Positions 31,764 through 43,700 of a stretch of DNA of 64,000 nt are shown here, in pieces. The notes under the pieces are model-generated. The model was not told the DNA's origin. It saw only the letters and a list, made by a program, of their open reading frames with translations, and searched no databases. The stretch comes from Sceloporus undulatus (Eukaryota; Chordata; Lepidosauria; Squamata; Phrynosomatidae), in contig NC_056527.1 in assembly GCF_019175285.1 (NCBI RefSeq), forward strand, positions 108,827,129 through 108,891,128. The letters are read 5' to 3'. The position numbers and the translations under genes were made by a program. The stretch's first letter is position 1. The number at the start of each line of letters is the position of its first letter.

Positions 31764-34700
31764 TTTCAAGTCGTGGATGCTTGAATCTGTGGATAAAGAA
31801 TCCATGGATAAGGAGGGCAGACTGTACAGTACTGTATTCTCTTTTTTCCAATATAATCTTTCTTAGGCTGTCATTCTCCTTCCTACCTGAAGGAGGTGCT
31901 ACTTACCTTGCTAGTATTATCTTGTCGATAAAATTCCCCAGAAAAATTAAACTTGACCTGCTGTTTCTCAGAGAGACTGGAAATCAGGCACTGAAACTTG
32001 GTGCATATAGCTGCTCCCAGGCACCCTCTCTGTCAAAAAACAAAAGGACCTTGGTGTCAAGCAACAGATCACAGTCAGCTGTTTCTCAGCCTTGGGTGAA
32101 AGGGATCCTTCTATAAACAGAAACAGAAAGTCCCCCCCCCACAATAAAAATCCAGACAGGTAGCTTTATTTTCTATCCAGAGCTTCTTACCCTGGTTGAT
32201 TCTTTGAAATTCTTAGCCTTGATGCCCATCCTGAGGGTTAATAATGGTATGCAGGGGAACTGGTTCGTCTAAAAGAAAACATAATATTTTCAACAACAGA
32301 GACTTGCAAGAAAATGTTGCAGCAGTGAGTGCTCCTGTTCACCTTTACAGTTAGCTAGCTAGCCATACCTGTCTTCCAGGATATTCCAGTTCTACCCCCT
32401 ACTCCCATTTTACCTCTCCAAATAGTCCATTAGCACTCTGTGCTACTAAGCCCACTGTGCCTACTGAGCATGTATATTCTTCACTGTGCTGTTTTTTTGG
32501 ATGGGCTCTTTGATGAAGAATTACTTGAGTCCCCATATCCCAGTTTGCTGATACATCCTTTTATTTTGTGCTTTGATTGAGGCACCACAATTAAAGGACA
32601 GTGACAAGCTGAAATATGTGCAGAGGAGAGCAATCAAGATGATGAAAGGTCTGGAAGCTAAACCCTATGAGGAATGGCTGGAGGAGCTGGGTGGAAAGAA
32701 GACTGAGAAAGGTGACATGATAGTAGTCTTTAAATATCAGAAAGACTGTCACCAGGAAGGTGGGGTGATCATGTTTTCTGCTGCTCCAGAGAGCAAGACA
32801 CAAAGCAATAGATTCTAATTACCAGGAAAGAGATCTTGATTAAGTAATTGTTTGACTCTCGGAAGATGAAGATTCTCCTTCATTGTAAGTTTTTTTAAAA
32901 AAACAAAGATTATATGGCCACCTTTCAAGAGATTGTAAGTGTTGGATTCCTACACTGATAGGGAGCTAGACTAGATCAGGAGTGAGCAACCATGGTAGGT
33001 CTGGGGCCCAATTCCATGACCCATGACACTCTGAGGTCTTCATAGGTTACTGGGGGGAAACACAAACCCTCACATTGGCTGGAGGTCCATTTCTCAAAAA
33101 TAAGTATTACTTTGATGTTAAATAGTACAAGGAGGCCTTGCAATCTATTTAAAAAGCAAACTGTTCCACCCAGTGGTTTCCAGAAGAAGCAATTCACCCT
33201 CTTTTTTGGCCAGAAAAAGGTCAGTCTTGGGATTCTGGAGGTGACATGGGACATAATAGCATCCCTGATGGGCCACAAGCCGCCTCAGAGCCAAACGTGG
33301 CTACCACTGGACTAGAGGGTCCTTGGAGACCTTTCCAACACTACAATTCTATTCTGCCTCATTTACACACACAACCAGACCTTATAGCACCCCTCCTTAC
33401 AAGATCTGCTACTCACCACATCACTGTGGGTTGGGGTCACATTCCAGAAGAACCCCAATTCACTTTTTAAGGGGAGTTCAAAAGTCACATTGACTGGGGT
33501 GGAATTTGAACCCATATTTGTAACCTGCAAAATGAAAAGAAAAACAGGAATGGAGAATGATGGATTATATACAAAAAGGGATAGGGGAAACTGCCATATT
33601 AATGCAGTAAGAAAATCAGCTATGTGTATCTTTTATTTTACATGTATACGGTAGTTTCAAATATGTTTGGGAATGCTTGAATCAACACCATTTTCTTACT
33701 GTACAGATCAGCAAGTCCCAGTCTGGTGCTCTCCAGATGTGTTGGACTAAAATTCCCACAGACAGCTGGCTAGAGGATTCTGGAAGTTTTAGTCCAACAG
33801 ATCTAGAGAACACCAGGTTGGGGGATGGATGAGTCAAGAGAAAATTAAAGGGCCCTTGCCAACATCATTTGTCTAGTGATGGGAACCCAAAACAAGAGTA
33901 CCACTGACAGTTGGAGAGAAATTTATTCCCAGTGAGGGAACATGAGAGGGGATCACTGGCTGGAATGATAGACAGATCATGGATGCACTGAGGAGGGTGG
34001 ATGGGGGCCAATATATTACCTCATAGGCATGAGTAAGTATTTTCTTCTCTGGATTTTCTGTAGAGAAGTTGAGGTACGTAGTGGACTCAAGCCTAGTAGA
34101 GAAGGGAGGGGATAAATGGAGTTCAGTGGTTGGGGGGCACACTGGCCTCCTTAGGAGAGCTTAGAGAGACCCATCCTGTTCTACACCCCTATAGAAAAGA
34201 ATGCCCCCAATACTGCCAAGACCATTATTATTGTTGTTGTTGTTATTTTCTTATTGCCTCTCTCCACAGATCAAGGCAGGGAACAATAACAAATCAAGAA
34301 TGAACAACGTCAATTAAAACTCAACAATTAAAACATGCAATAGTATAAAAGGATCAAAAAGACATACAAATTTTAAAACAATCCACATTTAAATCATCTA
34401 AATTCACAATTTGAAAATCATCTCAATAAGGCTGCCGGAAGACACTGCTTTTCAATGCTGTTTTAAATTTGGACAGTGTATTCAGCTGGCAAATCTCTTC
34501 TGACAGATCATTCCACAGCTTTTGACTCTCTCTCTCTCTCTCTGAGTCATTTTAGGCTCAGGAAGGCCTTTCTTTCCCAACAGAAAGTGATGCAGAACGG
34601 AAGTCAACTTCTAGGACTTTCAGTGAGCTTTATCACACTAGGAAGATCCTGTGAGAAAATGGGAGTTACATGCAATTTAAGTTAAATTCGAATTTAAAAA

Positions 34701-37700
34701 GAACTTGCAAATTCGAAAAGTTTATCACAGTTATTGTTGCTAAAAGGAAATAACACGAAGTTAATCTGCAGTTCAAGTGGAGGAAACCAGGAGCTTTTTA
34801 AATTCGGTTTGTTCCAAAAGTAAAAAACTGCTGGTTTCCTCCGCTTTCACTGTGGATTAACTTTGCGTTATTTCCCGTTAACTGCGATGTCATGTGATAA
34901 ACTTTGGGCATTCCCTTGTTTCCTTCGCATTATATTGCATTTAACTCACATTTTTCTGCGGGATCTCGCTAGTGTGATAATCTCCAGAAGAGTGTTTGTG
35001 TATATGCCTTCAAGTTGCCTGTTGACGTATGACATCCCATGAATTTCATAGTGTTTTCTTAAATAAGGAATATTCAGAGGTGCAGGAAGAAGAGAGAAAG
35101 GGGAGAGAGGAGTGTGGGGAGGGTAGAATTACCCCTTCACAATGACGTCAACTGGGTGTAGCACAGGAAGGTAGCCTGTGGCCTTATTGTCACTCAGGGT
35201 CTGCGTGTCATTCTCATTCTGACTGGAAGACGAAAGACAAAAGCAGAGTGAGGGATACCATATTGGAAACTGCAGAAACAGACGACAGACACATAGTGGC
35301 TTCCCTACCTGTGTGCTTGGATGGTGATGGAGACAAACTTGTCATGCCAAGATTCACCTTTAGAAGAGCGGAAGGAAAACTGGAGAAATGCCTTAAAGGA
35401 ATAAATTAAGTCAATTATTAAGTCTCTTTACAGGGACTTCTCCAGCCATACTCACTTGCTGCTTGTCATTTACACTCCCATACTTTCTACACTCTAAACT
35501 AAAACATATACTCTCCAATTATATTTGACAGGGACAGTCCTGATTAACCCTCTGTTATCCCATTTTTTTCAGCTGCTTTTAAATTATCAGCTTCTCCCTT
35601 CTTCCCACTTCTCCCCTGTGACATGAGTTTACTTCAGTTACTTTAAACTGAGTACAGAGTGAAAAAGTAGTTTGCACATAGTTTTTTGTGGGTTTTTCGG
35701 GCTATGTGGCCATGTTCTAGAAGAGTTTCTTCCTGACGTTTCACCAGCATCTGTGGTTGGCATCTTCAGAGAACCACAGATGCCAGCCACAGATGCTGGA
35801 GAAACGTCAGGAAGAAACTCTTCTAGAACATGGTCACATAGCCTGAAAAACCTACAAGAAACTATGGATGCTGGCCATGAAAGCCTTCGGCTTCACATTA
35901 GTTTGCACTCAATTGATTCAGAGGTAGGAGAGGAGGTAGAATCTTGCCGTTCCCAGAAGGTTCAAGCAAAAGCAAGCTGTTGCAGGCTCTCTTAGCTTGT
36001 GTGTTCTTCCTCATTAATAACCTTTGTTGTCTTAACCACATTCTGATTTTGCTTGATCGGTTTTTAATTGATGAAATGTTGGAGGGCATGAAAACATAGT
36101 ATTGAAAAACGGGGCATTCTACTAAGATTTCCATGGGGTTGTGGGATTTCACCATACACATTCTTAAAAGATCATGATTGTTTTCACAGACATGTGAACT
36201 AGAAGGTTTCGCTCCCTGGAGAACAAAAGGATGACAATTCTGTGTTTGACCTTCTACTGTGTAGAAATTGGAAGAAGCGTGCAGCCATGCATGCAATAGC
36301 AATTTATTCTGCAATGGCAACTCCACTCTTCATGCTTTTTCTTCCTTTTTTCATTTTGACCAAACACTTTGATTTCAATCTCATGTTCATTTTCCCAGCC
36401 CCTTACTTCCATTTCTTACTTGAGTGCCTCTCTTGAGGGCAGGGGGCCTGAAACTGCAGGAGCTGTGATGAGTCGATGCATTCCTTTGAGATCCGTGCAT
36501 TTTGCAAGCTGGGGACAGACGCCAGTTAGACTTGAAAGAGAGGCAGAGAGAAGTAAAAATCACATGTGAATCAGAAAGAAGGGAAAAAACTTTTATCTGT
36601 TTACACAGAAGATGTGACCTGACAAAATCAACAGGCAGATGGATTAAAACGGGGAAAGTCCCTGGCTGCTGCCATACTGCAGAATTAATGCAGTTTGACA
36701 CCCTTTAACTGTCATGGTCCATCCTATGGAATCTTGGGATTTGTAGTTTGTTGTGGCACCAGAGTGCTCTGACAGAGAAGGCTAAATAGTTCACAAAACT
36801 ACAAATCTCAGAATTCCATAGAAGTTAACAAATGAATTCATAAACAATTTCATCAAGTGATTTTTTAAAATTTGTTTTTTTTCCTTGGGGGACCAGGTGT
36901 TATTCCACTTAGGAACCAGCATAATGTAGTGGTTTGAGTACTGGGCTACAACTCTGGAGACCAAAGTTCAAATCCCCACTTGGCTACAAAAACCCACCGG
37001 ATGACTGTGGCAAGTCAAATATTCAGCCATCAGAGAACCATGTGATAGGTTTGCCTGAGGGACGCCATAATTCAGAAACAACTTGAAGGCACACATCAAC
37101 CACAAGAGTTACTAATAACATCCAAATCTTAATCCACAAAATTTCAGTTCTCTTTCTAAATTCCCAATATCTCCCACCACCCAGTCTCTTTCTAGTTTTC
37201 TTCTCCCAAATCTAACCTCACCTCATTTGTTCCTTCAACTCACCTGAAGAACTGAAGCCCCCCGAAAGGATAAAATAGGAGAATAGTAAAAGGAAAGGCC
37301 TGGTTCATATGCTGTCTCGCCCACATTTTCTAGTTTTACCGTTAAGTTCAATATGAAATTTGGACTCAGTTTAAGACCTTTGGACCTGTAAAGAGATAGA
37401 TATATGGTCAAACTATCAGGAACCCTGTCTTACTTCACCCTTCAGGACCTCAGGCAAATCCTTGCGGAAAACTGGCAATAATGACTGCCTATGGTGAAGG
37501 GATTGTGAAGAAATGATTGCAAAGTATTTGGCCTAATGATTAGTTATCAGGGACAGTGAGTTCATATACATAAGTATATGAAACAGCAGTGCTTTGAAAG
37601 TTGCTTTTTGTACTACAGTTCCCAGAATCCTCAGGATGGTCAATTCAAAAAAGGAACTTTTCCAAGTTCTGTAAGATGGACATTTGGGATACCCCCTCTT

Positions 37701-40700
37701 GTACGCTGCCTGGGGGAGATGATCACCTGGGAACCTTTCATCTAAAGTGCAGAAGAAGCAGCTTACCCTGAAAAGTTGAAGGAGACCCGAAGATCTGACA
37801 CACAAATATCATCTGGGCCACAGTCTTGCTTGAAGGGAACCTTGTGTTATAAAAGAAGAAGAAAAAGGTGAACAAGGACTAAAAGAGTATACATCAGGAG
37901 TGTATAGCGGAAAGGATGCAAAAGCACAGATGAGTGAGGAGGATAGACAGACACAAATCTGTACCATTGTGTTGTTTATTTAATCCAAGTTAAAGTTCCC
38001 ACAAGCATTCTAGTTTTCTGTAAGGATGGCTTTTTCTTCTTCTTTCCCAAGGCAACTGAGTTATTATTCAGTTTATATTTCCAAGCTGCATTCAGATTTA
38101 TCACTTCTATCACACTTCTTCTCTAGGGACCTCAAAGTAGCAGTCACAGGATTTCCAGTCAATTACCCTGTCAGGCAGTGACTGACAAGACCTGGATCTG
38201 TTCAGAAACAACAGATTGCTGCCTATCAGGTGTCTTCGCACCAAGGTTATATATTTTCACCTGATCCGGGCACGGGCTGGACACAGGCTTGAACGGGTGA
38301 AAAGGGATCTTATTACATGCCTTTTTGCCCAACTCATACCCGATCCGGACTCCTGGCTTACTTTTTGAACCTACAATACTTTCCTATCCTTCAAAAAGTA
38401 TGTCAGGAGTCTGGATTGGGTATGCAATGAGGCTGAGTTGGACAAAAAAGTGTGCAATAAGACCATTTTCACCCATTCAAGCCCATGCCCAGCCTGTGCC
38501 CAAATTGGGCAAAAATAGACATGCAATAATCTCCTAGGTTTTCAGTCCCTGATTATCTATACTTCTAAAAAACCTTTTAGCTGCATTAAAACAACCCTTC
38601 ACAGATTTTCAAACCAAACTGCCTGCAATTTGACCCAGGTGCTGAAAAGTGTATATACTAGACTTGATATTTACAGCTCCCAGAATCCCACAGCTAGCGT
38701 AACTTCTGTTCATGCTAACTGGTGGGCCCTGAGACCTGTAGTCTGAAAAAGTAACAGGATAGTTCAAAGAATGTTGGACACAGAATAAGAAAACCTGAGT
38801 TCAAATCACAGTAGTCTTGAACCAGTATATTTGGGGCCATTTAGTCTCATCCTATCCTGCCTTGCAGGGCTGCTGAGAAAGCAGAAATCAAACAATCCAT
38901 ATGTACAATCACCAAGAGCTCTTTGAAGACTGGACAGGATTCAAAATGAAACTGTTGTGAAACTCCAAGCACTCAGAATCATCCCTTCTCCTTGATAGAG
39001 GAAACGTTTGTTGAGAGTTCAGAAGAGTTACCATTTTCAAACCACAGCTCTCAGAACACATCAACTACAGAAAGCTTCTCTGCAGTGAGGAGCAGAAGTC
39101 ATTAGCCATACCACTAACCATGCTGGCTGGTATATTCTGGGACTTGTGATCCCAAAAGTAACTTTAGCAAGTGTCCCAGGTTATGGACATGATGAGAATA
39201 GGGATGCCATAACCCGGTGGCCCCCGTGACCAGGTACGGTTTGGCCCCTAGCCCCCGGTTCGGGCTTCCCCTGCCTCCTCCCCGTCGTCCTGCACGCGGC
39301 TGTGCGCCACTCTCCCCACCTGGCGCACTGGCGTATCCTAGAGAGCAGCTCTTTAAAACATCTGCCACTCAGAGCTATTATATACCAAGTGAACCCTCAG
39401 GAAGCCTTACTTTCCAGGTTACAGTGAGAAAAGAAAAAAAGGCCATCAATCGTTCATGTTGTCTGGGAGTTTAATTGCCTCATCTTTTAAATGTAAACCG
39501 CGTCAGTATTCTTGTCATTCTTTATCACAGGATCGTTTTTGAGGCCCTAAACACCTTTAATTGTAATATGCAAATTTCTCCCGAAGCTGACCAATGGGAA
39601 AGAAGCAATCAGCCCTCCTCCGCTTGGGTTGGTTTTCAATGGTTTGGTAAAGGAAGAGCTTTTGCCTTGCTTGTAAATAGGAAGGGCTTTGGGGTAGCAA
39701 AGGCTGCAGAAATAGTTTGACTCCCCCCTTAAACATCCATGGCTCAGTGCTATAGGATTCTGGGAAGTGTAGTTTCTTGTAGCACCAGAGCTCTTTTGAC
39801 AAAAGGAGGCTGAATAGTCCACAGCGGAGGCGTTGCCTGAGGGCAGAGCGGTGGAAGAGAGGAGGCTGCTCCGGATGGTCCTGGCACTTCCCTTGGCTCC
39901 CTCCCTCCCTCCGCCTCCTCCTCCTCCTCCTCCTCTCGGAGCAGCCCCACAGCCAAGCTCATTCACACTCCCAGGCTTTTCTCTCTCCCCCCTCTCTGCA
40001 CTTTGAGACCCCTTTAACTGCCAAAGCTCAATGCTCTGGAATTCTGGTGTCTGAGGCATTTGGCCTTCTCTGTCAGAGAGCTCTGGTGCCACAATAGACT
40101 ACAATTCCCAGGATTCCCCAGCACTGAGCAGTCTCAAACTGGACCATTTCCTCAGTGTGGATGCACCTGGGGAGGAATTCTGGGCACTGCAGTTCAACTA
40201 CGTTTGGAGGGTTATGGGACTTCCTGTCAGAGATAGCTCTGGGGCCACAGTGTACTACAATTCCCAGCATTCCCCAGCACTAACCCAGGACAGTTAAGTC
40301 ACTCTCAAACTGGATTATTTCCTCAGTGTGGATGCAGCTTTGGTGAGGAACTCTGGGCATTTCAGCCCAGCATTGTTTTATTTCTACAGTGTATTTTGGA
40401 CCAGAGACAAGGTGACCAGGCATCCTCCTCCTTTTCCAGGACATGTCCTCCATTTGGATCATGGCTAAGAAGCATGGATTTATAATTACATGGGTGTTTT
40501 TAGCTTTTATTTTTGGCCATGTCCTACATTTTTTTGCTTGGGTGCCCTACATTTTGGGGTGAGGGCATTGGTCACCTTGGTCAGATAGCTTTCCAGGGGT
40601 TTAACTGCCATTCTGCTGTGGTGCTGGAACAGACCACCATTCCCAGAATTCCATAGCATTCAGCTGAGGCAGTTAAAGTGGTCTCAAACCAGATGATTTC

Positions 40701-43700
40701 TCCAGTGTAGATGCAGCCCAAGCCTTTTGCCTCTCTTATGTTTGAGATTTCAAAGCCCAGCCCTGGCACCACAACAAACTACAAATCCCAGGATTCCATA
40801 GGATGGAGTGATGAGAGTGAAAGCAGTGTGCAGCAGCCTAAGTTTGCTTAATGCAGTTCTTAACATGGTGCACCTCTTGCCTACAGCGTCTCCCAGGCCC
40901 CAGCGGGGCCCTAGAGTCCTCCAAGGCCTCGCTGGGGCTTGGGAGAGGCTGTCTCCCAGGCCCAGCGAGGCCTTGGAGAAGGTTTAAAAATGTAGGACCT
41001 TTTTTTTTGGTTAATTTCCTGGTCAGGAAATTTTTTAAAAATGTCCTACATTTTAAGCCTTGTCCTACATTTTTTCCCAGTTTTGAGGTCCCCCGGGATG
41101 GCAACCCTAGATGGGAAGCAACCAAAAAGTAGCACCTCAACCACAGCAGATAAGTTAGTTTCAGGGTCAAGGATCGGTCGGAGATTCCTGGCAGAGACAT
41201 CTGGTTGTCCTTCAGCAGAGAAGTTAGCTTGCAAAGCAAAGGGAGAGAAGGTGTCATCCAGGCAGCCCTGGGGGGGGGGAAATGAAAAAAAGGATCACAG
41301 TGTCTGCTTGTATCAGTACATTGTCTCCCAAAATGTTAAGAGGCAATAATTGGCCTCACAGCAATACTTCTGTGGGCATCAATTAAACATTGTTCCTCTA
41401 ACAGGATGTTTTTTTGCTATGAGATTTTTTTTGGGGGGGGGGGCTTAGCTGTATTGAACCTGAGTGATTAGCTGCAAGTCAGCAATTATTTCTAATTCCT
41501 AAGAGTTACAATAGCAAACACATGTAAAAGTCTACTCTTATGACTGGGTTCTGTGCCTGTGTTACTCCTGTGAATTGTCAAAGTCCAAAACATCTTAAAG
41601 CCCTACTACTCTGCATTACATAGGAAGAAACATACAGAACTTGAAGAGGTGACCTTTTTGGACTATAGTCCCCAAAACTGGCTAAGATGGTAAGTGGGAG
41701 ATGTAGTCCTAAAAGTCTAGGCTAGGGAGAGCATTCCAAATCTAAGGGAACTTCTCCCAACATTGTTTGTTGTCACAGGCCCGGTACATACCTCTAGGAA
41801 TGTCCATGCTGGCGGTGCCCTGTTTTTCCATGGAGGGATGCTGCAGCAACCAAACTACCCGACATCCTTCCACCCCAAAAAGAACCAGGACAAACTGGAT
41901 TCTTTTTGGGTCGCTAGGCGGATGTCATGAGTGTGCCAATGACATAAGCAATGCACAACAACGTGTATATGCGTGCGTGTTGCTTACGCCAAGATGGCGG
42001 CGCTCATGTAGGTGGGCCGCCGCTGTGCCGTGCTAGAGTTAGGGACCGTCTAGTTGGTGCGCGGTCCCTAACCCTAGAATCGGCAGTGGCACAGCGCATC
42101 TTGGAGGTATGTACCGAGCCCCAGTTTCCTGCAAAGATTCTTAGAAATTGTTTGGTAGTGATGGGTTCAGAATTCTGTAGAAGAGATAGAATTTGGGACC
42201 ATACTCGCCAACATTTTGCAGATGAAAACTGGGACATGTGTGGCCAAGCAACATCAGAGTGTGGCCAAGATGACAAAGGTTTCAAATCAAGAACACACAA
42301 AGTAAGAGAGGCTGTAGCAGTTTGTTTTTGCCTAAAATGACTGGGAAGAACAAGATTCTGTATTTTCCTCTTTTCTCCCTGCCATTGAGTTGTTGTATTT
42401 TGCATTTTGAAGCAACTGAAGTAAGCTGAGGACAAAGGTGGAGAGTGGGAGGAAGAGAAAGAAATTAGGACATTTTAAAAGCAGATGAAAAAGTGGGGCA
42501 ATTAATGATTAATCGGGACCATCCCTGTCAAATAGTGATAGTTGAAGAGTATGGGAGATTCCTTACATAACTATCCCCAGGCACCAACATGTAAAAGAAT
42601 GTCAGTTCCCAAGATTCCCAGTAGCATATTCATCCCTACCAGAGCTTGGAGGGTCTTTTTGACACACATTGTCATCATTCCAACACGGATGATTTCTGAG
42701 ATGCTAGACCTCTCGTTCTCAAACATAAGTCTTGGCAGAGATTGGGCACCACCAGACCGGGCTGCGTCAGACTGGAGAGTAAACTTGATGGTAGCCCTCA
42801 AAGTACCTAGTAGGAAAAGAAAAAAAAGAAAAAATTAACAGAGCAGGACAAATGTGAATGAGGGAAAGTCATTGAGGGAACCCACAAGTCACTCCAACAG
42901 GTTAACATATGAGTAGGGTATGAATCAGTGTAGGAATCACTGAGAAAATTAGCAAGTCAGAGGAAATTCTTGAAATGAAACATAATTTAAAATTAAGAAT
43001 AAAATGAGTAATACTAGCATTAGTATTGGATGTTATTCTATTTTTAACAACCCAGTCATCTTACAATTTCACTCTAAAAATAGTTCTTTCAATCATTTAG
43101 CTGAAGGAAATAGTGGGGAAAATGAAGGGGGAAATAATGCAAAAATAAGAAACAACAGCAGAGGAGGTAAATAAGAGTTTTAAGGAAAAATGAGGAAGTG
43201 AAACAAAAGCTTAAGTGGGAACAATGAAAAAAGATTGTATACAGAATATTCACAAAAGAACTAGGCAAATAATGTTTGGGGTAGTTGGGTGGACTTGATG
43301 GCAAATAACAAGAACACCAGGTTCTTACCACTGCTCCATTTTGTGCTGATGGGTTTCAGGGTGAAGCAAAGACTGAGATTGCCATGCAGGCCAACACCCA
43401 AATCTTTCCCACTTCCACAGTTAGGGTGATCCAGCGAGATCGGGGAAGGAGAGAAACTCAGAGAAGAGATGACAGTGAAAACAGGTCTGGATCTGGAGGG
43501 CAGGAGACAGAAGAGATTACCTTTCTCAACTAGCACCTGTCCAAAGTCCCTGCCCAATGTTTCCAGTGGAGAACTGCAGTCTGTTTACTAACCTGGCCCA
43601 AATGAGTTGAATCAACCACAGTAATTTGCTGAGATAGCACTTGGAAAAGTTACCTTTTCAAGTACAACTCCCAGAATACTCATGCTGGTTTTGGACATGC

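Noticed and set aside
32573-32818. An 81-codon + strand frame in the integrin intron
   Set aside because: It is the end of a CR1-like LINE ORF2, not a host exon.
39547-40092. A 181-codon - strand frame with Gly- and Glu-rich runs
   Set aside because: It crosses family C MITEs and a (CCT)n tract; composition and repeat content explain the open frame.
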